This document shows, piece by piece, positions 33,041-41,511 of a DNA stretch of 55,495 nucleotides (positions are counted from its first letter, which is position 1; each line of letters opens with the position of its first letter). This DNA is from Bacteroidales bacterium UBA6229 (GTDB lineage: Bacteria; Bacteroidota; Bacteroidia; Bacteroidales; F082): the NCBI GenBank assembly GCA_002440975.1, contig DJWN01000037.1, positions 1-55,495 on the forward strand, written 5' to 3'. The notes below the pieces were generated by a model, which saw only the letters and a program-made list of their open reading frames with translations, ran no database searches and was not told the origin of the DNA. A program made the position numbers and the translations under genes.

Positions 33041-34555
33041 TTATCGATTTACTATCAGTTTCCTGGTCGAAAATGTAGCATCAGACCTAAGCGTTACAAA
33101 ATAAACCCCATCTGATAAATGGCTTGCATCCACTTCGAATTGTGTAACTGCTGGAGAAGAATAAAAAATGTTGTGCATTATCACTCTTCCCTTTAAATCT
33201 GCAATGGCAATTGCAATGGGTGAACCAGAATGATCTACCTGATCAACAGATAAATAGAACTTGGAAGATGCCGGGTTAGGAAATATTGAAAATTCCATCC
33301 CTTCCCTATTTTCAGGAGTGCTAACAGTTAAGGATTTATAGGAAATTTCCACAGTATATCCAAAAAACTGTTCACTATTTTGGCCTAAATCAAAATATAC
33401 ATTCAATACTGCGTCTTGTGTATGCTGCCACAAATCATCTTGCCAGTAATACACCATACCTTCCAGTGCGTTCCCATTAACATCAAAGGCCCAACTATTC
33501 ATTGAATAATTTGCCCACAAATCATCCTGCCAAATCTCTACATACACAGATTGTTCACTCCCCCATTCATTATAGGTATAAGTTGATTGGAATCTGTTAA
33601 GCCATAATTCCTCGTTCCACTTCTGTTCAATAAAAGTCCCTAAATAGCCCGCTTCATCATACGTAAAAATTTCTTTTTTATCAGGACTCCAATCTTCACT
33701 TATCCAAAAGAAATCTGTGACCGTAGTCAGCTTTAAATCATTATCATATTCATTATGAATTAAATAGAAATCATGCCAGGCATTCTCTTCCCATAACATC
33801 ATATAAGTTGAATCGTTAACACCGGCATTGGTGTAACTATATTTTAGTCTGGAAGTATTATCCCAGTTTCCTCCATTCCAAATTTGAGAAATGATTTCCA
33901 GTGGTAACTCATTTTCATCCCTAATGTAAATAATATTGGAAAAATTGATCCATTCATCACCATCCCAGGTCTCTCTGTGCTGTGAAGCAACAGCTCCGCC
34001 AGGAAAATAATTAAAACTATCTCTGCTAACAAAAACCCACTCATCCTCCCAAACTTCAACAACTGCTTGCTCTAATAGATTATTACTTAAATAAGAATTG
34101 TTTATCCTGCTCTCATTAACCCATGCATTGTTTTCCCAAACCTTTGTTGTAACTATTTCAGGGTTCTTAAATTCGTCATAATCAATATTTTCAAAAGATA
34201 CATTGAACCATTGGTTATTTTGATTCTTCTTGATCAAAGTGATGATTTTGTAGCCCTCTTCATCATAAGTATATGTGTATCTGCGCGGGTTGTCAGTTAC
34301 TGAATGAACAACCGCTGTGTCCAATAAATAATAGGTAATTTCATCTCTGCTTGCCAATTCCTGTCTTTGTTGGGCAAGAATCATGTCAGGGCTGTTCTTA
34401 AATTTTGCTGCCTCCTCAGGCAAAAGCTGAAGTAATCGTTCCAATTCTTGCTTTAGCAATTCTTTTTCAGGCTGGTCTGTTCGAGCAAAGACTTGACTAA
34501 CCAAGAATAAAATCAGTAATGTTAAGTTCAGTTTGTGTAAAATTCCGTTTACCAT
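33041..34555 (-). CDS. Secreted T9SS protein with Trp-rich YD-like repeats
   Basis: A 504-residue protein with a signal peptide (LTLLILFLVSQVFA), a helical stretch (residues 25-65), then about ten tandem units of 28-36 residues of the type IWNGGNWDNTSRLKYSYTN, alternating a Trp-Asn/Asp segment with a tyrosine-rich strand ending in a Gly or Asn turn. They recall YD/Rhs or MORN-like surface repeats but I cannot assign a family. The C-terminus from EFSIFPNPASSKFYLSV to STRKLIVNR is a T9SS type A sorting domain. It lies 53 nt upstream of the start of the other large T9SS gene, same direction. Probably surface-bound, with an adhesive or structural part. Confidence 0.75.
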   Translation of the reverse strand: MVNGILHKLNLTLLILFLVSQVFARTDQPEKELLKQELERLLQLLPEEAAKFKNSPDMILAQQRQELASRDEITYYLLDTAVVHSVTDNPRRYTYTYDEEGYKIITLIKKNQNNQWFNVSFENIDYDEFKNPEIVTTKVWENNAWVNESRINNSYLSNNLLEQAVVEVWEDEWVFVSRDSFNYFPGGAVASQHRETWDGDEWINFSNIIYIRDENELPLEIISQIWNGGNWDNTSRLKYSYTNAGVNDSTYMMLWEENAWHDFYLIHNEYDNDLKLTTVTDFFWISEDWSPDKKEIFTYDEAGYLGTFIEQKWNEELWLNRFQSTYTYNEWGSEQSVYVEIWQDDLWANYSMNSWAFDVNGNALEGMVYYWQDDLWQHTQDAVLNVYFDLGQNSEQFFGYTVEISYKSLTVSTPENREGMEFSIFPNPASSKFYLSVDQVDHSGSPIAIAIADLKGRVIMHNIFYSSPAVTQFEVDASHLSDGVYFVTLRSDATFSTRKLIVNR

Positions 34556-35051
34556 ATCGTCTTTCTTGGGCAGTGTTCCAGTTTTAAGAAAATATTCCTG
34601 TCATAATTGATCAATTCGTCATCATATGGCCTGGTGATCGTAAGTGTTTGAATAGTTAACGTCAATTTTCAACAAAAATCAGTAACTACTAAACATATAG
34701 CCACACTTAGCCGAGAGCTTGATTAACAAAAATCGCTCCAAGCACAATGTTACGATTTTAACTACTGTATATCAATTGCTTATAAATTAATCAAATTTAT
34801 AAATAAATACGTTTTTTACAATTTTGGGATGAATTTTCCAATAATTGGAATACTAGCCTAAATCGACTAATCACGACAAACTAACATGTTGATATACTAC
34901 CATTTAAATGAAATTGACCTAATACTAAAATTGGAATAAATTAAACCGGTACTTTTAAGTCAATTTGCTTCAGATTACCCAACACATTATCCAGTCAATT
35001 CAACTAATCGAGCGAAAAAAATTCATGTATTTTTGTCAAAAATTATTTTCG
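34556..35051. other. A+T-rich gap without a gene
   Basis: About 500 nt between divergent genes. I see no open frame with coding character. It contains a perfect dyad TTCCAATAATTGGAA (34836-34850) and a -7 box TATTTTTG (35028-35035), 16 nt before the ATG at 35052. Both divergent promoters probably lie here. Confidence 0.5.
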
Positions 35052-35585
35052 ATGGAAAATCTTAGTTTAGGCATTGGGTCGCGCGTGAAACACCCTTCAT
35101 TTGGGCAAGGTGTGGTAATACAATCATATTCTGATTCTTATGAAATCACCTTTATGGATTATGGCACAAAAACAATTCTTAAATCCTTTGAAGGACTGGA
35201 GGTGATGGATTATGTGGGGAGTTCAACTGATATGCTGAGTTTTGATCAGGTTGAGCGCACCTTTGTGAAACTGCTTCGACGCTGGACTGATCTACAGGAA
35301 GTTGTTCCGATGGGTAATAAATGGAAAGGCGGGATGATGATCTTACAACCTGCCGACGGACAACTAAAACCCAAGGAAATTCCGGTGGAGACATTCTTTC
35401 ATAAAATCGTTATGGTTCGCGATCGCATAAGGGTGATGGAACAGCGCATCAACAGCTCGGAACTAAGTGATGAAGAAAAGGTAAACCTTCAGCAATACAT
35501 CACCAGAATTTACGGCAGTTTGACCACTTTCAATGTACTTTTTGCGGAAAAGGAAGATTATTTTACCGGCGATTCGAAAAGCTAG
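35052..35585 (+). CDS. Conserved hypothetical protein with UvrD-tail-like N-terminus
   Basis: A 177-residue soluble protein. Residues 7-50 (IGSRVKHPSFGQGVVIQSY and then ITFMDYGTKTILKSFEGLEV) have the pattern of the small Tudor-like barrel seen at the C-terminus of UvrD/PcrA helicases, which binds RNA polymerase. The rest is helical and charged, without known motif. The open frame begins at 34965, but I choose ATG 35052: the barrel begins here and a -7 box (35028-35035) lies just upstream. The gene ends in a 4-nt overlap with the convergent globin gene. Function unknown. Confidence 0.65.
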   Translation: MENLSLGIGSRVKHPSFGQGVVIQSYSDSYEITFMDYGTKTILKSFEGLEVMDYVGSSTDMLSFDQVERTFVKLLRRWTDLQEVVPMGNKWKGGMMILQPADGQLKPKEIPVETFFHKIVMVRDRIRVMEQRINSSELSDEEKVNLQQYITRIYGSLTTFNVLFAEKEDYFTGDSKS

Positions 35586-35950
35586 CGATTACGCAAGAAA
35601 TCAGCTGTTTGGGTAAAATACGCCCATAAGAAACTTCTTGATTCATCATCCAGATCAATGGCATCCATCGACCGTTTCATGTGTTTCAGCCAGCGATCGC
35701 GGGCATCTTCATCAATTGGAAAATTTACATGACGCATTCTCAAGCGGGGATGTCCTCTGCGCTCTGAATAAGTTGCCGGGCCGCCAAGATATTGTACCAT
35801 AAACAAATACAAGCGCCGTTCAGCAGCTTCCAGATCACCGGGATACATAGGGCGCAGCACCTCATCTTCTCTGATTCCTTCGTAGAAACCAGCGATCAAT
35901 TGTTGCAGTTTTTCAGGTCCAATTCTTTCGTAATAAGTGCGTTGAATCAT
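35582..35950 (-). CDS. Group II truncated haemoglobin
   Basis: A 122-residue haem protein. YSERRGHPRLRMRH carries the proximal histidine (F8) and the preceding group II pattern; the tryptophan of DRWLKHM corresponds to Trp G8 and YYERIGPEKLQQLIAGFYE to the A/B helices. Members bind oxygen, NO or peroxide and may protect from oxidative or nitrosative damage. The frame extends to 35974, but the ATG at 35950 starts one base after the yidC stop and gives the normal family length. It is the last gene after pyrG and yidC on this strand. Confidence 0.88.
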   Translation of the reverse strand: MIQRTYYERIGPEKLQQLIAGFYEGIREDEVLRPMYPGDLEAAERRLYLFMVQYLGGPATYSERRGHPRLRMRHVNFPIDEDARDRWLKHMKRSMDAIDLDDESRSFLWAYFTQTADFLRNR

Positions 35951-35951
35951 C

Positions 35952-37907
35952 TTACTTCGGCATTTTATATCCACGTTGCTTGGCGGCTTCCTCGAGCCTT
36001 CGCTGGAAAGCAGATTTCTTAACCGGTTTTTTCTTGTTTTGCTCGATCCGTGCCCTCAGTTTATTCTCATCAATACTGATGCGGAAAATATACATTTGTG
36101 CAAAAGTGATCATATTAGCCAGGAAATAATAATAACTTAAACCAGAGGCATAGCCATTAAAAATACCCAGGAACATCACCGGCATGATATACATCATGGT
36201 TTTCATCCCGGGAAGCTGCGCACTTTGCGAACCCATCATCTGGTTGTTTACGTGGGTATAAATGATCGTAGAAACAGTCATCAGCAATGTGAACAAACTG
36301 ACATGATCGCCATAAAAAGGAATCTCAAATGGCAGGTTCAAGATGCTGTCGTAGCTCGATAAGTCTGTAGCCCACAAAAAGGACTGTTGCCGCAATTCGA
36401 TACTGGATGGGAAAAATCGAAACATCGCAATCAGAATAGGCATCTGCAGGAGCATGGGAATACAACCCGACATGGGATTTGCACCGGCTTTCTTGTACAG
36501 AGCCATCACAGCCTGTTGCTTTTTCATGGCATCTTCCTTCTTGGGAAATTTAGCCGAAATCTCATCTATCTCAGGTTTCAACACCCGCATCTTGGCAGAT
36601 GAAAGATAGGTTTTGTAAGCGATCGGGAAGAGTACAAGTTTGAGTAAGATGGTAAGAATCAGAATGACGATACCATAGTTCCAGCCGTAACTTCCAAGGA
36701 AAGTAAACACCGGAATTACAATATAAATATTGATCCAGGCCAGCAGAAAAAAGCCCCATCCCAGTGGTATCTGTCTTTCCAGATCCAGCTTGTAGGCACG
36801 CATCTCGTAATAACTGTTGGGGCCAAAATAGAACGACATCGGCAGGGTTTCGGATGCTGAGGCTGTATAGGGCATTTCCACAATGGTGCTCATGGATTTG
36901 AGGTAGCGCGGATGTGTTTTGCCAGTCTTGGTAAAGGTTTTCAGTTCGGCATTATCAAAATAGTTATCGGCGATCAAGCTTGAACTAAAAAAACGTTGCT
37001 TATACGACACCCATTTTACCCGGGTACGAATCACTTCCTCATCATCTTTGGATTCTGAAAGGTAATCCACATCATCGTTATAATGCTTGAAATAAATTGT
37101 TGAGCCATTAAAACGGTCAACACTTTTTTCGTGTTGAAGCAGATCGGCATCCCAGGCCAGAGTCAGAAATCCGGCGTTAGAAGCTATCACATCCTGCATA
37201 CCAACCAGCTGTATATCATAGCTCAACATATAATCATCCGGTTGTAATACATATTCAAATGCAATATATTTGCCAGGATTCGGCCGCCCAAAACCATCAT
37301 CCACCATCAACCTCATGCTGAAATTCAAACTGTCATTCTCTGCAATCAGTTTTTCATCACCTGTGAATGGCCGGCCATTGAGGAAAGGCTCAAAATAAAG
37401 TTCGTTGGTATTGATAGTTCGGTTTCGGGCAAAAAAGGAAAGATTGAGATTTGTTTGATCCGGATCAAAGATGATCAATGGCAAAGAGTCCCAGGTTTGG
37501 TAGTTTTTCAGTTCAGCCTCTACGATTCCTCCTCCCTTGCTGTTGATACTTATTCGCATCACTTCATTTTCAATCACATACAACTTATCTTCACCCCTGG
37601 CGGCATGGGCAAAAGCTCCATACTTTTCCTTATCCCCCAGATACTGGTTCAGGCTGTCCGCATTATAAGTGCCGGGCTGTTCTGCTTCTGTTTGAGAGCT
37701 TTGCTTCTTAACTTCTTCGGCCAGTCGGGCAAGTTCAGCTTCCATGCGAACTGAATCAAGCAGTTGCTGTTGCTGACGTACTTTTGCTATTGAATCAATT
37801 TTCCGCTGACGGGCCTCCATTTCTTCCTTTGAAGGTGTCATCCAAATTGAATAACCCACAAGAATGGCGGCAATCAATACAAATCCTATGATGGAATCTC
37901 TGTTCAT
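35952..37907 (-). CDS. yidC: Membrane protein insertase YidC
   Basis: A 651-residue inner-membrane protein that inserts and folds membrane proteins, alone or with SecYEG. An N-terminal anchor (IIGFVLIAAILVGYSIWM) is followed by a coiled stretch rich in Gln/Glu and a large periplasmic beta-sandwich (about 60-370). The C-terminal insertase core has five hydrophobic segments, with YGWNYGIVILILTILLKLVL and GCIPMLLQMPILIAMFRFFP as the conserved parts, and a basic tail (KKKPVKKSAFQRR). The long N-terminal domain is typical of Gram-negative forms. It is directly downstream of pyrG with a hairpin and -7 box between them. Confidence 0.95.
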   Translation of the reverse strand: MNRDSIIGFVLIAAILVGYSIWMTPSKEEMEARQRKIDSIAKVRQQQQLLDSVRMEAELARLAEEVKKQSSQTEAEQPGTYNADSLNQYLGDKEKYGAFAHAARGEDKLYVIENEVMRISINSKGGGIVEAELKNYQTWDSLPLIIFDPDQTNLNLSFFARNRTINTNELYFEPFLNGRPFTGDEKLIAENDSLNFSMRLMVDDGFGRPNPGKYIAFEYVLQPDDYMLSYDIQLVGMQDVIASNAGFLTLAWDADLLQHEKSVDRFNGSTIYFKHYNDDVDYLSESKDDEEVIRTRVKWVSYKQRFFSSSLIADNYFDNAELKTFTKTGKTHPRYLKSMSTIVEMPYTASASETLPMSFYFGPNSYYEMRAYKLDLERQIPLGWGFFLLAWINIYIVIPVFTFLGSYGWNYGIVILILTILLKLVLFPIAYKTYLSSAKMRVLKPEIDEISAKFPKKEDAMKKQQAVMALYKKAGANPMSGCIPMLLQMPILIAMFRFFPSSIELRQQSFLWATDLSSYDSILNLPFEIPFYGDHVSLFTLLMTVSTIIYTHVNNQMMGSQSAQLPGMKTMMYIMPVMFLGIFNGYASGLSYYYFLANMITFAQMYIFRISIDENKLRARIEQNKKKPVKKSAFQRRLEEAAKQRGYKMPK

Positions 37908-37930
37908 GCGATCGAATAATTATTTAGCTG

Positions 37931-37938
37931 CAAAAATA
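37931..37938 (-). promoter_or_regulatory. -7 box of the yidC promoter
   Basis: The minus strand reads TATTTTTG, an exact TAnnTTTG match, 24 nt before the yidC start codon. No -33 TTTG is seen at the usual spacing. Confidence 0.4.
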
Positions 37939-37962
37939 GCAGAATTATTAAGAGCAAGCCTA

Positions 37963-37982
37963 AGAAGTCAGTATTGACTTCT
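37963..37982 (-). terminator. Hairpin after pyrG
   Basis: AGAAGTCA (37963-37970) pairs with TGACTTCT (37975-37982) around a 4-nt loop, 9 nt after the pyrG stop. There is no T-run on the minus strand, so it may attenuate or stabilise the 3' end without terminating fully. Confidence 0.4.
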
Positions 37983-37990
37983 CAGCAATT

Positions 37991-39616
37991 TTACTTTCCT
38001 TGCCCGGAGGCTTTTTGTTTTTTGAGCGATGCTTCGATAAAACCTTTAAACAGCGGATGGGGTCTGGCCACCGTACTCTTATATTCCGGATGAAACTGCA
38101 CACCAATATACCATGGATGCGAAGGCAACTCGATGATCTCTACAAGGTCGTTCTCCGGGTTTATCCCTGAAAGTACCATACCGTTTTCGAGGAATGCCTG
38201 GCGATAGGTATTATTAAACTCATACCGATGCCGGTGCCGTTCAGAAATAAGGATTTCACCATACAGATCAAAGGCTTTTGAACCTTTTTCGAGGCGGCAA
38301 CTATAAGCACCTAAACGCATGGTTCCGCCCAGGTTCTCCACATTTTTTTGACCGGGCATCAGGTCGATAACAGCATGAGAAGTAGCAGGATTCATCTCGC
38401 TCGAATGTGCATCTTTATGACCCAGCACATGGCGCGAAAACTCAATCACGGCACACTGCATCCCCAAACAAATCCCAAAAAATGGTATATTATTTTCGCG
38501 GGCATAACGGATGGCACTGATTTTTCCTTCGATGCCTCTGGGACCAAAACCAGGTGCAACCAGAATGCCATCCACTTCCTGAAAAATCTCGCTCAGGTTT
38601 TTTCCTTCAATATGTTCACTATGAATGCGTTTTACCTTTACTGCACATTCGTTGGCAACCCCTCCGTGAATCAGCGATTCATAAATCGATTTATAGGCAT
38701 CTTTTAGTTCAACATATTTACCTACCAAGGCAATAGTAACCGTATTTTCGGGATTCATCAATTTGTTCAGAAAACTCTTCCAGTTTTCGATGTCCATCTT
38801 ACCGGGAATAGCGGTATTGGTTTTTCGAAGCACTTCTATATCCAGCTTTTCTTCGAGCATCAGCAGGGGCACTTCATAGATGGAGCTGGCATCGATGCTT
38901 TCAATAACCGACGACAGCTCCACATTACAAAACTGTGCAATTTTGGTGCGCAGTGACTCATTCAAATGATGTTCGGTTCTGCAAACAATGATATCAGGTT
39001 GCACTCCCTGCTCCAGCATGGTTTTTACGGAATGTTGTGTGGGCTTGGTTTTGAGTTCGCCAGCTGCAGATAAATAAGGAACCAGGGTGAGATGTATCAC
39101 CGCACAATCTTTTCCCTTTTCCCAGCGCATCTGCCGGATAGCTTCCACAAAAGGAAAGGATTCAATATCACCAACCGTTCCTCCAATTTCCGTGATCACG
39201 AAATCATATTTTCCTGTATCGCCAAGAAGCTGAACCCTTCTTTTAATCTCATCAGTGATATGCGGAATCACCTGTACGGTAGTTCCCAGGTATTCGCCTT
39301 TGCGTTCTTTTTCAATAACGTTCTGATAAATTCTTCCGGTGGTTACATTATTAGCCTGAGAGGTAGGGGTGTTCGAAAAACGCTCATAATGTCCCAGATC
39401 CAAATCAGTTTCGGCTCCGTCTTCTGTAACATAACACTCGCCATGCTCATAGGGATTCAGGGTACCCGGATCAACATTGATGTAGGGATCCAGTTTTTGA
39501 ATGGTTACCGAAAACCCCCTGCCTTGTAAAAGTTTTGCCAGGCTGGCTGATATGATTCCTTTACCGAGTGAAGATGTTACTCCACCTGTGACGAATATGT
39601 ATTTGGCTTTTTTCAT
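37991..39616 (-). CDS. pyrG: CTP synthase
   Basis: A 541-residue cytosolic enzyme that aminates UTP to CTP with glutamine. The N-terminal synthetase domain starts KYIFVTGGVTSSLGKGI (P-loop) and holds DPYINVDPGTLNPYEHGE and ITEIGGTVGDIES. The C-terminal class I amidotransferase domain has the nucleophile cysteine in GICLGMQ and the His-Glu pair in VQFHPEYKS. The frame runs to an ATG at 39649, but ATG 39616 (MKKAKYIFVT) is the family start. A -7 box at 39685-39692 gives a leader of about 60 nt. yidC follows on the same strand. Confidence 0.96.
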   Translation of the reverse strand: MKKAKYIFVTGGVTSSLGKGIISASLAKLLQGRGFSVTIQKLDPYINVDPGTLNPYEHGECYVTEDGAETDLDLGHYERFSNTPTSQANNVTTGRIYQNVIEKERKGEYLGTTVQVIPHITDEIKRRVQLLGDTGKYDFVITEIGGTVGDIESFPFVEAIRQMRWEKGKDCAVIHLTLVPYLSAAGELKTKPTQHSVKTMLEQGVQPDIIVCRTEHHLNESLRTKIAQFCNVELSSVIESIDASSIYEVPLLMLEEKLDIEVLRKTNTAIPGKMDIENWKSFLNKLMNPENTVTIALVGKYVELKDAYKSIYESLIHGGVANECAVKVKRIHSEHIEGKNLSEIFQEVDGILVAPGFGPRGIEGKISAIRYARENNIPFFGICLGMQCAVIEFSRHVLGHKDAHSSEMNPATSHAVIDLMPGQKNVENLGGTMRLGAYSCRLEKGSKAFDLYGEILISERHRHRYEFNNTYRQAFLENGMVLSGINPENDLVEIIELPSHPWYIGVQFHPEYKSTVARPHPLFKGFIEASLKKQKASGQGK

Positions 39617-39684
39617 GCTGAAAACGGATAAAATGTGTCCTGGACACAAGAATAAAACTCCTTAAACTTATCTGATTCAGCAGG

Positions 39685-39692
39685 CAAATTTA
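39685..39692 (-). promoter_or_regulatory. -7 box of the pyrG promoter
   Basis: The minus strand reads TAAATTTG, matching TAnnTTTG, with CTTG 21 nt upstream as a weak -33 element. The start codon is about 70 nt downstream. Confidence 0.45.
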
Positions 39693-39705
39693 AGACTATT
39701 TAAGG

Positions 39706-39745
39706 CCAAAAAACAAGGATGTGAGAAATAATCCACATCCTTGTT
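39706..39745 (-). terminator. Intrinsic terminator after the GAPDH gene
   Basis: A perfect 12-bp stem (39712-39723 with 39734-39745) with a 10-nt loop; on the minus strand it runs into TTGTTTTTTGG. It lies about 80 nt downstream of the GAPDH stop and separates it from pyrG. Confidence 0.8.
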
Positions 39746-39823
39746 AACAATTGATGTATTCAACTAATCTGTGAAGATGTTTTCAAAAAAAACTAATGAA
39801 AGCAACATTCATTTGGATGCCTT

Positions 39824-41269
39824 TTAGTAATAACGGTAACTCTTCACCTGACCTATATGTCTGGCCAATCGAACCACCTGACTGGTATAACCAAATTCGT
39901 TATCATACCATAAATACAGAATTACTGTTTTTCCATCATCCGACACTTTGGTGGCCGGGCTATCAAAGATGCTGGCACAGGAGTCGCCAATACCATCAGA
40001 TGAAACAAATTCGGTAGAATTGCTAAAGCGAATTTGCTCGATCAGATTACCTTTGAGTGAGGCATTCAAAAACAATTTATTCACTTCCTCAACTGAAGTA
40101 GGTTTGATTACTTCTAGTGTAAGTATGGCCAGCGAAACATTAGGCGTGGGAACACGGACAGCATTGCTTGTCAGCTTTCCTTTGAGCGAGGGAATAGCTT
40201 TGGCAGCTGCCGAACCTGCACCTGTTTCGGTGATTACCATATTGAGTGGTGCCGAGCGTCCTCTCCTTGATTTTTTGTGGTAGTTATCCAGCAGGTTTTG
40301 ATCGTTGGTATAGGAGTGTATGGTTTCGATATGTCCTTTTTGGATGCCATAAGCCTGCTCAATCACCTCCAGCCCCGGAACGATGGCATTTGTTGTGCAG
40401 GAAGCTGCCGAAAAAATTTGTTCTTTTTCCAGATCAAGCCTATCCTGATTTACACCATATACTACATTAGGAATATCGCCTTTGCCGGGAGCCGTGAGCA
40501 ACACTTTTGAAACGCCTTTGGCTTTCAGGTGGCGGCCAAGTCCGTCCCTATCCCTGAAAACACCAGTGTTATCAATGATCAGCGCATCTTTTATTCCTTC
40601 GGCTTCGTAATCCATATCTTCCGGATTTGATCCAGCCAAAAACTTAATGATCTGACCATTAACAATCATCGCCTTTTGTTCAATATCTTCGTTGGCAACA
40701 CCAGCAAAAGAACCATGAACAGAGTCCTTTCTGAACAATGAAACACGTTTGTGAATGTCTTCTTCTGAGTTGGAGCGTGTTACGATTGCACGCAAACGAA
40801 GGTGACTGCCATTACCGGCAAATTGGGTGAGTTCGCGTGCCAGCAAACGTCCGATACGACCAAAGCCATAAAGCACTACGTCCTGTGTTTTGGTGCTTCG
40901 TGGCGGAGCCTGTACAAAAGCCTGCAATTTGTCGCGAACAAAAGCATTCACCGAAGGATAATTATCTTTCTCGTCAGTCCACTCAGAATTTAATCTCCCG
41001 ATGTCTATTCGAGCAGGTGCGATATCCTCTTCCAGGATGGCATTGGCAATAAGCAGCGAATCCTGCACCCTGACAGGTTTCTTAAGAATGGTTTCGGCCC
41101 GGATGTGTTTGTTTAGCACCTTTCCTGAACCACGATTAACCAATACTGATCGGAGCAAAATAAGCTCGATTGACTTATCAAACCAGAGTTTACTCACTAC
41201 GCCAATAAAATCAGTAGCAGCTTTTTCGTTGTCAATCCACGACCGGAGAGAGGAATTGAATTTTTCCAT
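39824..41269 (-). CDS. Glyceraldehyde-3-phosphate dehydrogenase, long form with N-terminal extension
   Basis: A 481-residue enzyme of the phosphorylating GAPDH family, oxidising glyceraldehyde-3-phosphate with NAD(P). The Rossmann motif YGFGRIGR sits at 134-141, the catalytic cysteine is Cys291 in SAASCTTNAIVPGL, and the C-terminal domain carries NEFGYTSQVVRL. Ordinary GAPDH has about 335 residues and starts at the Rossmann fold; here about 128 residues precede it, charged and mostly helical, without a motif I know. Long forms of about 480 residues exist beside the normal gene in many Bacteroidota, perhaps for gluconeogenesis. It stands alone, with a terminator downstream and a LacI-like palindrome upstream. 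Confidence 0.9.
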   Translation of the reverse strand: MEKFNSSLRSWIDNEKAATDFIGVVSKLWFDKSIELILLRSVLVNRGSGKVLNKHIRAETILKKPVRVQDSLLIANAILEEDIAPARIDIGRLNSEWTDEKDNYPSVNAFVRDKLQAFVQAPPRSTKTQDVVLYGFGRIGRLLARELTQFAGNGSHLRLRAIVTRSNSEEDIHKRVSLFRKDSVHGSFAGVANEDIEQKAMIVNGQIIKFLAGSNPEDMDYEAEGIKDALIIDNTGVFRDRDGLGRHLKAKGVSKVLLTAPGKGDIPNVVYGVNQDRLDLEKEQIFSAASCTTNAIVPGLEVIEQAYGIQKGHIETIHSYTNDQNLLDNYHKKSRRGRSAPLNMVITETGAGSAAAKAIPSLKGKLTSNAVRVPTPNVSLAILTLEVIKPTSVEEVNKLFLNASLKGNLIEQIRFSNSTEFVSSDGIGDSCASIFDSPATKVSDDGKTVILYLWYDNEFGYTSQVVRLARHIGQVKSYRYY

Positions 41270-41426
41270 GAGCTTAGTTTTAGAATATTATTATGAAGAG
41301 TTGTTTAACTAATTTACCGTTGTTTATAATCAATAAATGGTTTGCTTCCAAGCATTTAATCCTGCAATCAAAGCAATAACGAACCAAAAACCATCCATCA
41401 GGGGGCAGGCGTTTAGCTTTTCGCTG

Positions 41427-41458
41427 CAAATATACAAGAATATAATGCAAACGTTTGC
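41427..41458 (-). promoter_or_regulatory. GAPDH promoter with a LacI-type palindrome
   Basis: The minus strand has TATATTTG (41427-41434), an exact -7 match. Just upstream is the perfect 12-nt palindrome GCAAACGTTTGC (41447-41458), which covers the place of the -33 box. AAACGTTT with central CG is the usual core of LacI-family operators. A repressor or activator of that family could control GAPDH here; the regulator is not in the window. The leader would be about 150 nt. Confidence 0.5.
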
Positions 41459-41470
41459 GGAAACCTTCAT

Positions 41471-41503
41471 AAAAAAACCCGCAAAAATTAAATTGCAGGT
41501 TTT
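41471..41503 (-). terminator. Intrinsic terminator of rpoD
   Basis: Arms 41475-41484 and 41493-41502 pair over ten positions with one G-U-type mismatch; on the minus strand the hairpin ends in GGGTTTTTTT. It lies 9 nt after the rpoD stop codon. Confidence 0.8.
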
Positions 41504-41511
41504 CTTTAGAT

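Noticed and set aside
34556..35051. Possible small-RNA gene (6S-type) in the 500-nt A+T-rich gap
   Set aside because: No long paired structure or terminator with T-run could be found by eye.
37963..37982. Hairpin between pyrG and yidC as a full terminator
   Set aside because: There is no T-run on the minus strand, so it is listed only as a hairpin of low confidence.
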